Shown here: positions 7,863 to 16,785 of the stretch, piece after piece | How the letters are laid out: every line of letters starts with the position of its first letter | Position numbering within the stretch: position 1 is the stretch's first letter | NCBI GenBank assembly: GCA_019638395.1 | Contig: JAHBTX010000002.1 | Location: 682,001 to 746,000, forward strand | DNA: 64,000 nucleotides | Direction of reading: 5' to 3' | Source of the DNA: Cyclobacteriaceae bacterium | GTDB taxonomy: Bacteria; Bacteroidota; Bacteroidia; Cytophagales; Cyclobacteriaceae | Notes under the pieces: model-generated | The model's input: the letters and a program-made list of their open reading frames with translations, nothing else | What the model was told of the DNA's origin: nothing | Database searches by the model: none | Translations under genes and position numbers: made by a program

Positions 7863-10800
7863 ATAGAACTACCCCATCCACCACCACCGGGGGTTTCAAT
7901 CAAAACGCCATCTCCGGCATTTACTTCCATAGTTGCCAAACCCGGCAACTCAATTTTCTCGCCAGTACTTCGGATAAGATACTGTTTACCACGCTTGCCC
8001 GGCTTTCCGCCCGCCATGCCATAAGGCTTTTCAATACGATGTTGCGTTAGCAAGTTTACTTCCATCTTCTCCTTAAACTTTACTTCTCGGATTACGCCAT
8101 TACCACCGCGCCACTTTCCTTTGCCGCCTGAGCTCTTTCGAATCTCAAATCGCGTAAGCAAAACCGGATAGCGATGCTCCAGAATTTCGGCATCGGTAAT
8201 GCGGGTGTTAGTCATGTGCGTGTGCACGGCATCGGCACCTGCATATCCCTTTACAGCACCACTACCTCCACAGATTGTTTCATAAAAGCCAAAGCGCGTG
8301 TTGCCAAATAAAAAATTATTCATCGTGCCCTGGCTGCAGGCAGCTAATTGCAAAGCTTTCAACAGCGTATCGGTTAACCGCTGACTTACTTCTGTATTAC
8401 CACCTACAACAGCCGGTTGTGATTTTGTAAAGTCAGGATTTAACAAACCGTGGGGTAAAACAATTTGTATTGGTTCAATCAGCCCTTCGTTCATAGCAAT
8501 GGGTTTGTTAATCCAAACCCGTAGCACATACAGAATAACACTTTGTACAATGGCTTGGGTTGCATTCAGGTTGCCCGGATGAAGTGCAGAAGCTCCCGTA
8601 AAATCAATTACTATTTTTTTTCCGTTGCGTGTAATGTTAACCAGCAGGTTAGAGCCATCATCCAATCGTTCAACGGCCGTATAACTTTTTTGGTGTAACA
8701 ATTTTATTTTTTCACGTACTTGAATTGCTGCGTATTGTTTCAACGCTTGCATGTGATGTAGTACGGTGTTGGTGCCGTGTGTGCGGCACAAAGTTTTTAA
8801 TAACAACTCACCTGCATTTACTGATGCGAGGCCTCCATTCAGATCGGCCATGTTTTCATGTACTGATCGGGTTGGGAACTTAGCTTCCGTAAAAATTTTC
8901 TTAATGTTATTCCATTGAGGTTGGCCTTGCTTTACTAAGTAAGTTGGGGTTATAATCACACCTTCTTCTGAAAGTGTGGTGGCGTGAGCAGGCATAGAGC
9001 CGGGTTTGCTTCCGCCAATCTCAGCATGATGGGCTCTGTTGGCTACAAAGCCTACACGCTTTTTATTTACGAACACAGCTTTTATTAACGTAATATCCGG
9101 CAGGTGTGAGCCTCCGTATGCAGGATGATTAGTAATGATTACATCTCCCTCGCGAATCGAAATGGTTTTCATTACTTCGCGCACACATACGCCCATACTA
9201 CCGAGGTGAACCGGAATGTGTGGCGCATTCACAATCAGATATCCATTGGCATCCATAATCGCACACGAAAAATCCCATCGCTCTTTAACGTTTACCGAAA
9301 AAGAAGTGCGTTGCAACAAGGCCCCCATCTCTTGTGCGATGGCCGTAAACCGGTTGCTGAACAATTCAAGCGCAGCCTCTTGCGAAAAAGTTTGCTGTCT
9401 CCTTTTTTGCTTTCGCGATTGTGTTACCAATGCATGATTATGTTGATCTAGTTCAAACTGCCAGCCATCCAGCACTGTGGTTGTTGAGTTTTGGCTCACG
9501 ATCAAGGCCGGTCCTTCGAGGGTTGCACCAGGAAGTAAGTTTTCCCATTGATAAACTGATGCACTTACCCACTTACCGGCCCACATTTTTTTTGTGAGTT
9601 GCGATTGCGGTTTGTATCTGCGTATGCGTGTGCCGCCAGTTTTAAGTTCGTGCTTCTTTATGCGGGTAACTAACCGTGCAGACTCTACTTCGATTTCGCG
9701 TTGTGCCCAGTGGCCATAAATGGCTTTATATTTTGTTTTAAATTGAGAGATGAGTTTAGATGAGTCACTTGCATCTACTTCGATGCAACTCTCCTGACCT
9801 TTAAATCTCAGAAAGGCAATTTGTTTTTGAACTGTAATTTCGTTCCGTGCATAGCCATCGCGCATTAATTTGTTTACACCTGCTTTTTGTAGTCGGGTAA
9901 AAAGTTGTTTCCATTTTTTAATTGCAGCCGATAGTGGTTTCAAAACAAGTTGTTCCTCGAAATGTGTAACATCGGCCTGGCCAATGCCATAGGCGCTTAA
10001 CAACCCGGCATCATAGGGAATCAGAATTTTTTTAGAGCCAAGTAACTGCGCCAATGCTATTGCATGCTGGCCTCCGGCTCCGCCAAAACTAAGCAAGGTA
10101 TAATCAACAGGATTGTGCCCGTGTTGTACTGAAACTTTACGAATAGCTTCCGCCATTTTTTCATTCGCGATTTGCAGAAAAGATTCCAATACTTGCTCCG
10201 CCTGTATGGGCTTACGCGAATGCTTGTGAATCTTATCCAGAACTTTCTTGAGTGCCCGTTCAGCATGATCGCGATTCAAGGGGAGAGCAAAAAAATCAGA
10301 AGCTATTCTTCCAAGTAAGAGATTTACATCGGTAATCGTTAGCGGGCCACCCGCACCATAACAGGCCGGCCCCGGACTGGCCCCGGCACTGCGTGGACCA
10401 ACGGTTAATTTGTAGCCATCAAAATCGCAAATCGATCCGCCACCAGCAGCAATGGTTTCAATTTCTAATGATGGTGAGAGAATACGAATGGAACCAACCT
10501 TCGATTCGTATCGCCACGAATAACCTTTGTTATACAACGATACATCGGTACTGGTGCCACCCATATCGAAAGCAATAAGTTTATCAAAGCCGGAACGCTT
10601 TCCGGAAATGGCAGCACCGACCACACCACCGGCCGGGCCACTGAGCAAACTATCTTTCGGAAAAAATTGATTGGCATTAACCAGGCCACCGGCACTGGTC
10701 ATAACTTTTAAGTTAGCTGATGCCAAACTTAATTGAATACGATTTACATAGGAATGAATGATGGGCGCGAGGTAAGCATTGGCAACGGCTGTTTCTGCAC

Positions 10801-11626
10801 GCGGTAAAATTTTTATTTGTCCTGAGAGCTCGTGAGAAGCAGTTACATAGTTCAGTCCTGCCGCGAGTAACGCATGTTTAATTTGTTTTTCATGCGCTGG
10901 ATTTTTATAACTGTGTAAGAGCGCCACAGCAACCGACTTGCAACCAGAAGCTTTTATCTTTTTGATTAACGCTGGTAATTCATTCAGCGCAAGCGGAGTA
11001 ATGGTATTGCCACTCGCATCCAATCGTTCAGTAATTTCAAAAACAGTTTTATAGAGCGGTTCTTCTTTTACAATGTGTAATGCAAATAAATCGGGGCGCT
11101 GTTGGGTGCCGATGAGTAGTAAATCTTTAAACCCCTTGGTGATTATAAGTGCGGTAGGCGCGCCTTTTCGTTCCAGCAATGCATTTGTACCGCGCGTTGA
11201 ACCCAACTTCATTTCGATTAATGGAAATTTTTTATTGAGGGCAGTTTCAGTTAGTAATCGCGCGGCCAGCACCGGCACTTCTTCATTGCTTGTAATTTCT
11301 ATTCGCGTGCCTGCTTTAAGTTGTTTTGGGATTTTTGATTGCAGATAGATTAATCCTTTGGCAGGATTAGCTCTTTTTATAGTGAATGATAATTCCGTTT
11401 CTGGAATACGAAGCGAAAAGTTTGTAAAAATATCAACGGAAGTGTGAAAGTTAGCGTGTACAAACAAACAGTTATCGGGCAATACCGATTTTACTTCGGC
11501 CTTAATTACGCTGCTGCTTAAAATCTTTAGTCGCCTGAGTTGACCGGCCGGAGAAAGAGCAATACAATCCGTAAAGGTGCCACCGGTATCAATCCAGATT
11601 TTCCACGGTGTTTGGGATACAGGCAC
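7859..11626 (-). CDS. 5-oxoprolinase-type HyuA-HyuB fusion (hydantoinase/oxoprolinase family)
   Basis: A 1255-residue cytoplasmic enzyme with the full eukaryote-like OPLAH layout. The N-terminal HyuA half (about residues 1-690) carries IDTGGTFTDCI at 11-21 and FDMGGTSTDVS in the ATPase-like core, plus SFGGAGGQHA. The C-terminal HyuB half (about 720-1250) carries HPAYGGSHLPD and ends in ETPGGGGWG. Family members hydrolyse 5-oxo-L-proline to glutamate with ATP, but related fusions act on hydantoins, so the substrate is inferred. The start is GTG. An upstream lipoprotein gene ends 5 bases before it, suggesting co-transcription. Confidence 0.85.
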   Translation of the reverse strand: MPVSQTPWKIWIDTGGTFTDCIALSPAGQLRRLKILSSSVIKAEVKSVLPDNCLFVHANFHTSVDIFTNFSLRIPETELSFTIKRANPAKGLIYLQSKIPKQLKAGTRIEITSNEEVPVLAARLLTETALNKKFPLIEMKLGSTRGTNALLERKGAPTALIITKGFKDLLLIGTQQRPDLFALHIVKEEPLYKTVFEITERLDASGNTITPLALNELPALIKKIKASGCKSVAVALLHSYKNPAHEKQIKHALLAAGLNYVTASHELSGQIKILPRAETAVANAYLAPIIHSYVNRIQLSLASANLKVMTSAGGLVNANQFFPKDSLLSGPAGGVVGAAISGKRSGFDKLIAFDMGGTSTDVSLYNKGYSWRYESKVGSIRILSPSLEIETIAAGGGSICDFDGYKLTVGPRSAGASPGPACYGAGGPLTITDVNLLLGRIASDFFALPLNRDHAERALKKVLDKIHKHSRKPIQAEQVLESFLQIANEKMAEAIRKVSVQHGHNPVDYTLLSFGGAGGQHAIALAQLLGSKKILIPYDAGLLSAYGIGQADVTHFEEQLVLKPLSAAIKKWKQLFTRLQKAGVNKLMRDGYARNEITVQKQIAFLRFKGQESCIEVDASDSSKLISQFKTKYKAIYGHWAQREIEVESARLVTRIKKHELKTGGTRIRRYKPQSQLTKKMWAGKWVSASVYQWENLLPGATLEGPALIVSQNSTTTVLDGWQFELDQHNHALVTQSRKQKRRQQTFSQEAALELFSNRFTAIAQEMGALLQRTSFSVNVKERWDFSCAIMDANGYLIVNAPHIPVHLGSMGVCVREVMKTISIREGDVIITNHPAYGGSHLPDITLIKAVFVNKKRVGFVANRAHHAEIGGSKPGSMPAHATTLSEEGVIITPTYLVKQGQPQWNNIKKIFTEAKFPTRSVHENMADLNGGLASVNAGELLLKTLCRTHGTNTVLHHMQALKQYAAIQVREKIKLLHQKSYTAVERLDDGSNLLVNITRNGKKIVIDFTGASALHPGNLNATQAIVQSVILYVLRVWINKPIAMNEGLIEPIQIVLPHGLLNPDFTKSQPAVVGGNTEVSQRLTDTLLKALQLAACSQGTMNNFLFGNTRFGFYETICGGSGAVKGYAGADAVHTHMTNTRITDAEILEHRYPVLLTRFEIRKSSGGKGKWRGGNGVIREVKFKEKMEVNLLTQHRIEKPYGMAGGKPGKRGKQYLIRSTGEKIELPGLATMEVNAGDGVLIETPGGGGWGSSI

Positions 11627-11631
11627 AAACT

Positions 11632-12099
11632 TTATTTGATTGAAAGCACAATTTGTTTTCGCGTAAAGCGAATGGCAATCGCTTTCATAAACTCGGTAGA
11701 GCCATCGGGATGTTCGCGGAATACCGGTTTGGTATAAAGCAATGAGTCGGCTCCCATCTTTTGTACATTTTCGCCACCCGCGCTGCTCATATAAGCTTCC
11801 AGCAATTGCTTTTCAATGCTGCGGAATGCTTCGCTCGTGGTTTGCAGGGCTACAATCTCTACGCCTTCCGCTTGAGCAAGCGAATCGAGGAAAGTACTAT
11901 TGGTTAATAGGCGGTCTTTCTTCTCAATGGCAGCTGCAAGTTTGCGCCCCCAGGTGTAGGTAGCATCGGTAATTTCAGATTCGGTTACTTTTTTGATTTC
12001 GCCTTGCGCCATGTTTTCTTTTATTTTCTTGCGTTGCTCGTCTGTTAGATTGCCCGTGCAGGCACTTACCAGCACGCCAAGTATAATCAGGTATCGCAT
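11632..12099 (-). CDS. Lipoprotein of unknown function upstream of oxoprolinase
   Basis: A 155-residue lipoprotein: the signal peptide ends at the lipobox VSAC with Cys14. The mature chain is helical and charged, with DEQRKKIKENMAQ after the anchor and a WGRKLAAAIEKKD segment near residue 50. It ends in a beta-like tail containing REHPDGSTEFMKAIA. I do not recognise the family. It is the first gene of a probable two-gene minus-strand unit with the oxoprolinase, which starts 5 bases after its stop. Confidence 0.7.
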   Translation of the reverse strand: MRYLIILGVLVSACTGNLTDEQRKKIKENMAQGEIKKVTESEITDATYTWGRKLAAAIEKKDRLLTNSTFLDSLAQAEGVEIVALQTTSEAFRSIEKQLLEAYMSSAGGENVQKMGADSLLYTKPVFREHPDGSTEFMKAIAIRFTRKQIVLSIK

Positions 12100-12151
12100 A
12101 AGCCAAATGTTTTTAACCAGCGGCTAAAATAGAAACTCCAATCGAATACAC

Positions 12152-12205
12152 CAGACTTGATAGTCTGTTAGTTTTAGCTTTAAAGACCTGTCCGGTCTGG
12201 TCTTT
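12152..12205. repeat. Nested inverted repeats upstream of prfA
   Basis: Two hairpins sit back to back: CAGACT/AGTCTG (12152-12157 with 12162-12167) and AAAGACC/GGTCTTT (12182-12188 with 12199-12205). ACCAGAC at 12150-12156 can also pair with GTCTGGT at 12195-12201, enclosing most of the region. The element lies directly upstream of the prfA -7 box. Its role is unknown; it could be a regulatory leader or a small dispersed repeat. Confidence 0.5.
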
Positions 12206-12217
12206 TAATTAAGTTGT

Positions 12218-12225
12218 TAAATTTG
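12218..12225 (+). promoter_or_regulatory. -7 promoter box TAAATTTG of prfA
   Basis: A perfect TAnnTTTG match lies 15 bases before the ATG at 12241. This supports that ATG over the upstream in-frame TTG at 12214, which would lie before the promoter box. Confidence 0.55.
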
Positions 12226-12240
12226 CACCCCATTACAGGT

Positions 12241-13308
12241 ATGATTGATAAATTAATTGAAATAAAGGATCGTTTTGAGGAGGTAGGCCAGTTGTTGGTT
12301 CAGCCCGATACCGTAAGCGACCGTAAGAAATTTAGCCAGTTGAGTAAGGAGTACCGCGACCTGGAGAAAGTTGTAATAAAGTACAATGAGTACAAAACGG
12401 TGCTGGATGGCTTGCAACATGCCAAAGAATTGCTGCAAAAAGAAAAAGATCCGGAACTGCGCGAGCTCGCTAAAATGGAACTGGATGAATTGCAACCCAA
12501 AAGTGAAACGCTGGAAGCGGAGATAAAAGAGTTGTTGATGCCCAAAGACCCCAACGATTACAAGAATGCTATTCTTGAAATTCGTGCGGGTACGGGTGGC
12601 GATGAGGCTGCTATTTTTGCCGGAGATTTGTGGCGTATGTATCAGCGCTTTTGCGATCGGAAAGGGCTAAAGATGCAGGTAGTTGATGTAACGGAAGGAA
12701 CTGCCGGGGGCTACAAGGAAGTAATCAGCACGATTGAAGGCGAAGGTGCATACGGAATTTTTAAATACGAATCGGGTGTGCATCGGGTGCAGCGGGTGCC
12801 GGCCACTGAAACGCAGGGCCGCGTGCATACTTCGGCTGCCTCGGTAGTGGTATTACCCGAGGCGGAAGAAGTGGATGTGGAAATAAACCCGGCCGATCTG
12901 GAGTATCAAACGGCACGATCGAGTGGTGCGGGCGGGCAGAATGTAAACAAGGTGGAAACCAAAGTGCAGCTAACCCACAAGCCTACGGGTATTATGGTAA
13001 CGTGCCAGATTGAACGCTCGCAACATGGCAACCGCGAACGTGCATTGCAAATGTTACGTACCAAACTATACGAAATAGAGTTTGAGAAAAAGAACAAAGA
13101 GATAGGGGACTCGCGCAGAAGCCAGGTGCGCAGTGGCGATCGGTCTGAAAAAATTCGCACATATAATTATCCTCAAAGCCGTGTTACCGATCACCGCATT
13201 GGTTATACACAACACAACTTACCTGCGGTAATGAATGGCGAGGTGGAGGAATTTATCAATCAACTTAAGATTGCCGAAACAGCCGAGAAGATGGCGGAAG
13301 GGAAATAA
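12241..13308 (+). CDS. prfA: Peptide chain release factor 1
   Basis: This 355-residue release factor recognises UAA and UAG stop codons and triggers peptide release on the ribosome. The catalytic loop [18 protein letters not shown] is present about two thirds along (GGQ near residue 227). The N-terminal helical domain and the C-terminal region with [12 protein letters not shown] are typical. I start at the ATG at 12241 ([19 protein letters not shown]), which matches the usual family N-terminus; an extra 9 codons upstream are probably not translated. It is monocistronic and divergent from the lipoprotein at 11632-12099. Confidence 0.96.
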   Translation: MIDKLIEIKDRFEEVGQLLVQPDTVSDRKKFSQLSKEYRDLEKVVIKYNEYKTVLDGLQHAKELLQKEKDPELRELAKMELDELQPKSETLEAEIKELLMPKDPNDYKNAILEIRAGTGGDEAAIFAGDLWRMYQRFCDRKGLKMQVVDVTEGTAGGYKEVISTIEGEGAYGIFKYESGVHRVQRVPATETQGRVHTSAASVVVLPEAEEVDVEINPADLEYQTARSSGAGGQNVNKVETKVQLTHKPTGIMVTCQIERSQHGNRERALQMLRTKLYEIEFEKKNKEIGDSRRSQVRSGDRSEKIRTYNYPQSRVTDHRIGYTQHNLPAVMNGEVEEFINQLKIAETAEKMAEGK

Positions 13309-13313
13309 TAGAT

Positions 13314-13342
13314 TAGAAAAAGAGGCGTGCACTACGTCTCTT
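13314..13342 (-). terminator. Terminator for the LPP20-like lipoprotein gene
   Basis: A 9-base stem (13320-13328 with 13334-13342, one G-T pair) with a 5-base loop. Read on the minus strand it runs into TTTTTCTAAT. It lies about 60 bases past the stop of the minus-strand gene and just after prfA, and may serve both. Confidence 0.7.
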
Positions 13343-13360
13343 ATGTGGAAGTAAGTGAAC

Positions 13361-13390
13361 CAATTAGCCAATCGGACAATTGGCTAATTG
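13361..13390. repeat. Perfect 12-bp inverted repeat between convergent genes
   Basis: CAATTAGCCAAT at 13361-13372 and its exact complement at 13379-13390 flank a 6-base loop. It sits between prfA and the convergent lipoprotein gene, 9 bases beyond the latter's stop. There is no T tract, so it may be a transcript-end stabiliser rather than a terminator. Confidence 0.75.
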
Positions 13391-13399
13391 ATGCATTGA

Positions 13400-13945
13400 T
13401 TAATTATCTTCTTCTGTTTCTTTGATTTGACGATCCAGAATTTCGTCAATGATTTTCATCTGGCGTTCATCTATGGTTTGATCGGTTTTTGCCTGCTTCT
13501 TCATAAAACGAAACATGGCATTCTTCTTAATTTCATAAGCAATAAAAACAGTATATTTCTTTTCCTTCTCATTATAAAATTTTTGTTCACCGATTTTACG
13601 CAAATCGGCCATATTGGTATTCATGGTTTGGCGTACCAGGCTCTGAAATTTATCGGCCACATCAGCAGCACGTTCATTCTCGGTTTGCCCTAAATATTGA
13701 TCGGCTACCTGCTTCATCGTAGTGCTAACTTGTCCGGCTAATTGCGATTTGGCTTCAATGTCCGCTTTGCCTCTCGCTATGTTATCTTGCGAGCTTTCGC
13801 CTTTACCTGTTGCTCTGAAAAAGCGGTTGTTCGATTCGTAGGCATTTCCCCGGAAGGGTTCTTTTACTTTTTTTCCCAACATACCGGAACTACAGGCCCC
13901 GGCAATTAAAAGTATTAGCGCGGCAAACAGGAATTTGGTTTTCAT
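13400..13945 (-). CDS. LPP20-like lipoprotein
   Basis: A 181-residue lipoprotein: the signal peptide runs to the lipobox AGAC with Cys18. The mature part contains an FRATGKGESSQDNIARGKADIEAKSQLAGQV stretch (about residues 43-75; the ATG/ARxKAxxxA pattern is typical of the LPP20 family), then a helical middle. A YTVFIAYEIKK strand near residue 132 is also usual for the family. The tail is acidic and Lys/Glu-rich. The role is unknown and probably in the envelope. It is monocistronic. Confidence 0.7.
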   Translation of the reverse strand: MKTKFLFAALILLIAGACSSGMLGKKVKEPFRGNAYESNNRFFRATGKGESSQDNIARGKADIEAKSQLAGQVSTTMKQVADQYLGQTENERAADVADKFQSLVRQTMNTNMADLRKIGEQKFYNEKEKKYTVFIAYEIKKNAMFRFMKKQAKTDQTIDERQMKIIDEILDRQIKETEEDN

Positions 13946-14006
13946 AATATCAGTTTTGAGGATTTAAACTCCAAATTAGTAAAAATTGTGCCAGTTTAAG
14001 TCAGCG

Positions 14007-14717
14007 TCAGGCAGGTATTATCAATTGCCAGCGAAAAGCCCACCGCCAGCGTAGGGTATAGTGTTTAATGCCTGCACCATTCAATATTTTTTCTAAATCA
14101 GATTTTTTAAAGGCTCGAAGTACCGATAGCGGAGCATCGTATTTAACCATTTCCGATTTGGAAAATACCAGCGTTAACCACTTTATGGAATAATAAGCCA
14201 GCGGATGCCGATGTATATCATTGATAATTATACCCACACGGGCTTGTTGTTTCCATGCACGTAACAATTCAGTTAGTTGTTGATCGGTAAAATGATGAGT
14301 AAACAACGTAGCGATAATGATATCAAAACTTTGTTGTTGAAATTTTGCATCAAATACGTTGGCGGCAAAAAAGGAAATATTTTTAAATCCGTTTGAGTGA
14401 GTCGTTGCATAAGTTGTAATGTGTGGATTGGCATCAAACCCCTGCAGCGTAACGGTTCTGTTTTGCTTTTTCGCAATACGCCCGATGATACGCAACATTT
14501 CACCACTGCCACAACCTAAATCGGCAATAGCAAGATTTTGTTGCAACGGAATAGAGGCCCACATCTGGCGCAGCGCACTTAGCGTAACCACGTTGCCGCC
14601 CAACCAGCGGTTGATTACGTCTAACTCGCGCAGGGTTTGGTTAACTACTTCGCCCTCGCAATTCAGGTCGTCCATTACTTCTTCTGCTACGGATCGGGAA
14701 TGAAACGTGATCTTCAT
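14007..14717 (-). CDS. SAM-dependent methyltransferase of the type III PKS locus
   Basis: A 236-residue class I methyltransferase. Motif I is IADLGCGSGEML (about residues 63-74), followed by GFDANPHI (motif II acidic residue) and FDIIIATLFTHHF (motif IV). The N-terminus (RSVAEEVMDD) and the C-terminal YTLRWRWAFRWQLI are like methyltransferases found beside bacterial type III polyketide synthases. It begins 6 bases after the synthase gene, so the two are co-transcribed. The likely role is methylation of the polyketide ring or its hydroxyl; substrate and site are inferred from context. Confidence 0.82.
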   Translation of the reverse strand: MKITFHSRSVAEEVMDDLNCEGEVVNQTLRELDVINRWLGGNVVTLSALRQMWASIPLQQNLAIADLGCGSGEMLRIIGRIAKKQNRTVTLQGFDANPHITTYATTHSNGFKNISFFAANVFDAKFQQQSFDIIIATLFTHHFTDQQLTELLRAWKQQARVGIIINDIHRHPLAYYSIKWLTLVFSKSEMVKYDAPLSVLRAFKKSDLEKILNGAGIKHYTLRWRWAFRWQLIIPA

Positions 14718-14723
14718 AATCGC

Positions 14724-15821
14724 TTAGCGTAAAGAAATTTTTAACAACATACTTTCTAATGTAAGCCCGGGGCCAAAGGCAAAACTCATTATGGTTTTGC
14801 CCTCATCAGTTGTAGAAAGAATGCTCATCAGTTCATGCAACACAAATACAACAGTGGGTGACGACATGTTGCCATAATTCTGCAGCACCTGGTAAGCGTG
14901 CATGTGTTGTTGTTTCGAAATTCCCAACGCATCTTCAATGGCACTTAAAATTTTGAGTCCACCCGGATGCGGTGCAAAGTAATCTATAGTATCTACCGAA
15001 AGGTTTGTGTTCTTCAATAGTGTTTCGGCTACTGTTCTGATTCCTGCATTTACAATAGTTGGTACATAAGCCGATAGTTGCATTTCAAATCCAAAATCTC
15101 CAATCTGCCAGGCCATGTCGTGCTCGCCCTCAAAGGCAAGGTTGCTGTGAAATTTTTCTAAACTCAGATTTATTCCCTCCCGCGGAGTTGCTTCAACAAC
15201 CATGGCGGCTGCGCCATCAGCAAACAAGGCATTCGCCAACAGGTTGTCGTCTGTGTGTTGATTCTGAAAATGAAGGCTGCAGAGTTCGGTGCACACAATT
15301 AAAACTTTTGCGGCTATATCGGCTGCACAAAACGATGCTGCTAACCGTAGCCCATTAAAGGCAGCATAGCAACCCATAAAATTTATACAGGTGCGTTGCA
15401 CATCGGTGCGCAAGCTTAAAAGCTTAATCAGATCGATGTCAAGACCCGGAGCATACATGCCGGTACAACTAATGGTTATCAGGTGTGTAATGTCCGTAGC
15501 GGCTAACGTTGTTTTATTCAATGCCTGCTGTATGGCATCAGTACTAAGTGCAGGTGCATGTTTGCGATAAAGTTCGCCCCGGGCTTTGGTTCCAGGCAAA
15601 CTGTGTTCAACATTATTGGGATAAAAAGTGAAATCAGATAAACGCGTATAGTCATCCAAAACGGAATGCCTGAAAGATATACCACTTGCGCGAAACAGTG
15701 CCTTTAGCTTACGCTGATCATCATTACCTAATTGCATTGCCCGAACCATAAAATCGGCAATGGCTGACTGAGCAATACGGGTTGGTGGATTAGCCACACC
15801 AATGGCGGTGATGTAACTCAT
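14724..15821 (-). CDS. Type III polyketide synthase (chalcone/stilbene synthase-like)
   Basis: This 365-residue homodimeric ketosynthase condenses acyl-CoA starters with malonyl-CoA. The catalytic triad is visible as Cys151 (INFMGCYAAF), His285 (YFAPHPGG) and Asn318 (NYGNMSSPT), and the C-terminal AFGPGLTLE loop is present. The length is normal for bacterial members. Related bacterial enzymes make alkylresorcinols or alkylpyrones from long acyl chains, and that is the best guess here. It is the first gene of a pair with the methyltransferase and divergent from a UbiA prenyltransferase 82 bases away. Confidence 0.93.
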   Translation of the reverse strand: MSYITAIGVANPPTRIAQSAIADFMVRAMQLGNDDQRKLKALFRASGISFRHSVLDDYTRLSDFTFYPNNVEHSLPGTKARGELYRKHAPALSTDAIQQALNKTTLAATDITHLITISCTGMYAPGLDIDLIKLLSLRTDVQRTCINFMGCYAAFNGLRLAASFCAADIAAKVLIVCTELCSLHFQNQHTDDNLLANALFADGAAAMVVEATPREGINLSLEKFHSNLAFEGEHDMAWQIGDFGFEMQLSAYVPTIVNAGIRTVAETLLKNTNLSVDTIDYFAPHPGGLKILSAIEDALGISKQQHMHAYQVLQNYGNMSSPTVVFVLHELMSILSTTDEGKTIMSFAFGPGLTLESMLLKISLR

Positions 15822-15903
15822 GTTAGTGAAATAACCAATACGTTAAAGATATAGTTTAGTACGACTAACTTAAAATTGATGTATCTTCAATAAAAGTTCA
15901 GTT

Positions 15904-16785
15904 ATGTGGTCAACCTTTTTGCATCTGCGTTTTCTGTTCTCTTACTTTTTGATGCCGGTTTACCTGTTTGCTTTAGCGATATCGCCCAACTTTACTGCAT
16001 CGCAGTTACTCTGGTCGTTTACAATCATTCACCTGTTGCTTTATCCGGCAAGTAATGGCTATAACAGCTATTTCGATAAAGACGAAAAATCAATTGGCGG
16101 ACTAAAGAACCCACCACCTGTAAACAAGACTCTTTATTTCGCTTCGTTGGTATTGGATGGCATTGCCATTGTACTGGGTTGGCTTTTTATCAATGCATGG
16201 TTTGCACTTTTATTGTTGATTTATGGATTAGTATCCAAAGCCTACAGCCATCCGGCCATCCGACTTAAAAAATACCCCATTGGTGGCTGGCTTACCGTTG
16301 CTATTTTTCAAGGCGCATTTACGTTTATGATGTGTTATGTGGGTATCAATAATTTTTCAGTAACAAGTTTACTTAATGCAAAAGTATTAATACCCGCAGC
16401 ACTTGCTACCCTCATGCTTTTAGGAACCTACCCCATGACTCAGATTTACCAGCACCAGGAAGATGCAAAGCGAGGCGATATAACCTTAAGCTTAAAGTTA
16501 GGTTTGCGAGGCACCTTTCTTTTTGTACTAATCACATTTATTGTTGCAACTACAGCCTACTTACTTTATTTCCATTTTTATTTTTCGGATCATTCTGGAG
16601 TAGCTTTTCTTATAGCGCTTAGCCCGGTGGTTTTATTTTTTCTGTACTGGTTTTACAAAGTTTATCGCAACCCTGCAGCCGCTAATCATTCCTATACTAT
16701 GTGGCTTAATTTTTTGTCGGCTACCTGTCTCAATGCTTTTTTTATCTGGTTCTTCCTGCAAACCACACATCTGTTGCAACTCTAA
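15904..16785 (+). CDS. UbiA-family prenyltransferase
   Basis: A 293-residue membrane protein with about eight to nine hydrophobic segments. The first Asp motif is N54-SYF-D58 (NSYFDKDE) and the second is D187-AKRG-D192, both needed for Mg-diphosphate binding in UbiA enzymes that prenylate aromatic acceptors. It is divergent from the type III PKS gene, and its stop overlaps the convergent flavoprotein stop by 4 bases (CTAA). The context suggests it attaches an isoprenoid to the polyketide-derived ring. Other UbiA roles (quinone, heme O) are less likely given the neighbours, but the acceptor is not proven. Confidence 0.85.
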   Translation: MWSTFLHLRFLFSYFLMPVYLFALAISPNFTASQLLWSFTIIHLLLYPASNGYNSYFDKDEKSIGGLKNPPPVNKTLYFASLVLDGIAIVLGWLFINAWFALLLLIYGLVSKAYSHPAIRLKKYPIGGWLTVAIFQGAFTFMMCYVGINNFSVTSLLNAKVLIPAALATLMLLGTYPMTQIYQHQEDAKRGDITLSLKLGLRGTFLFVLITFIVATTAYLLYFHFYFSDHSGVAFLIALSPVVLFFLYWFYKVYRNPAAANHSYTMWLNFLSATCLNAFFIWFFLQTTHLLQL

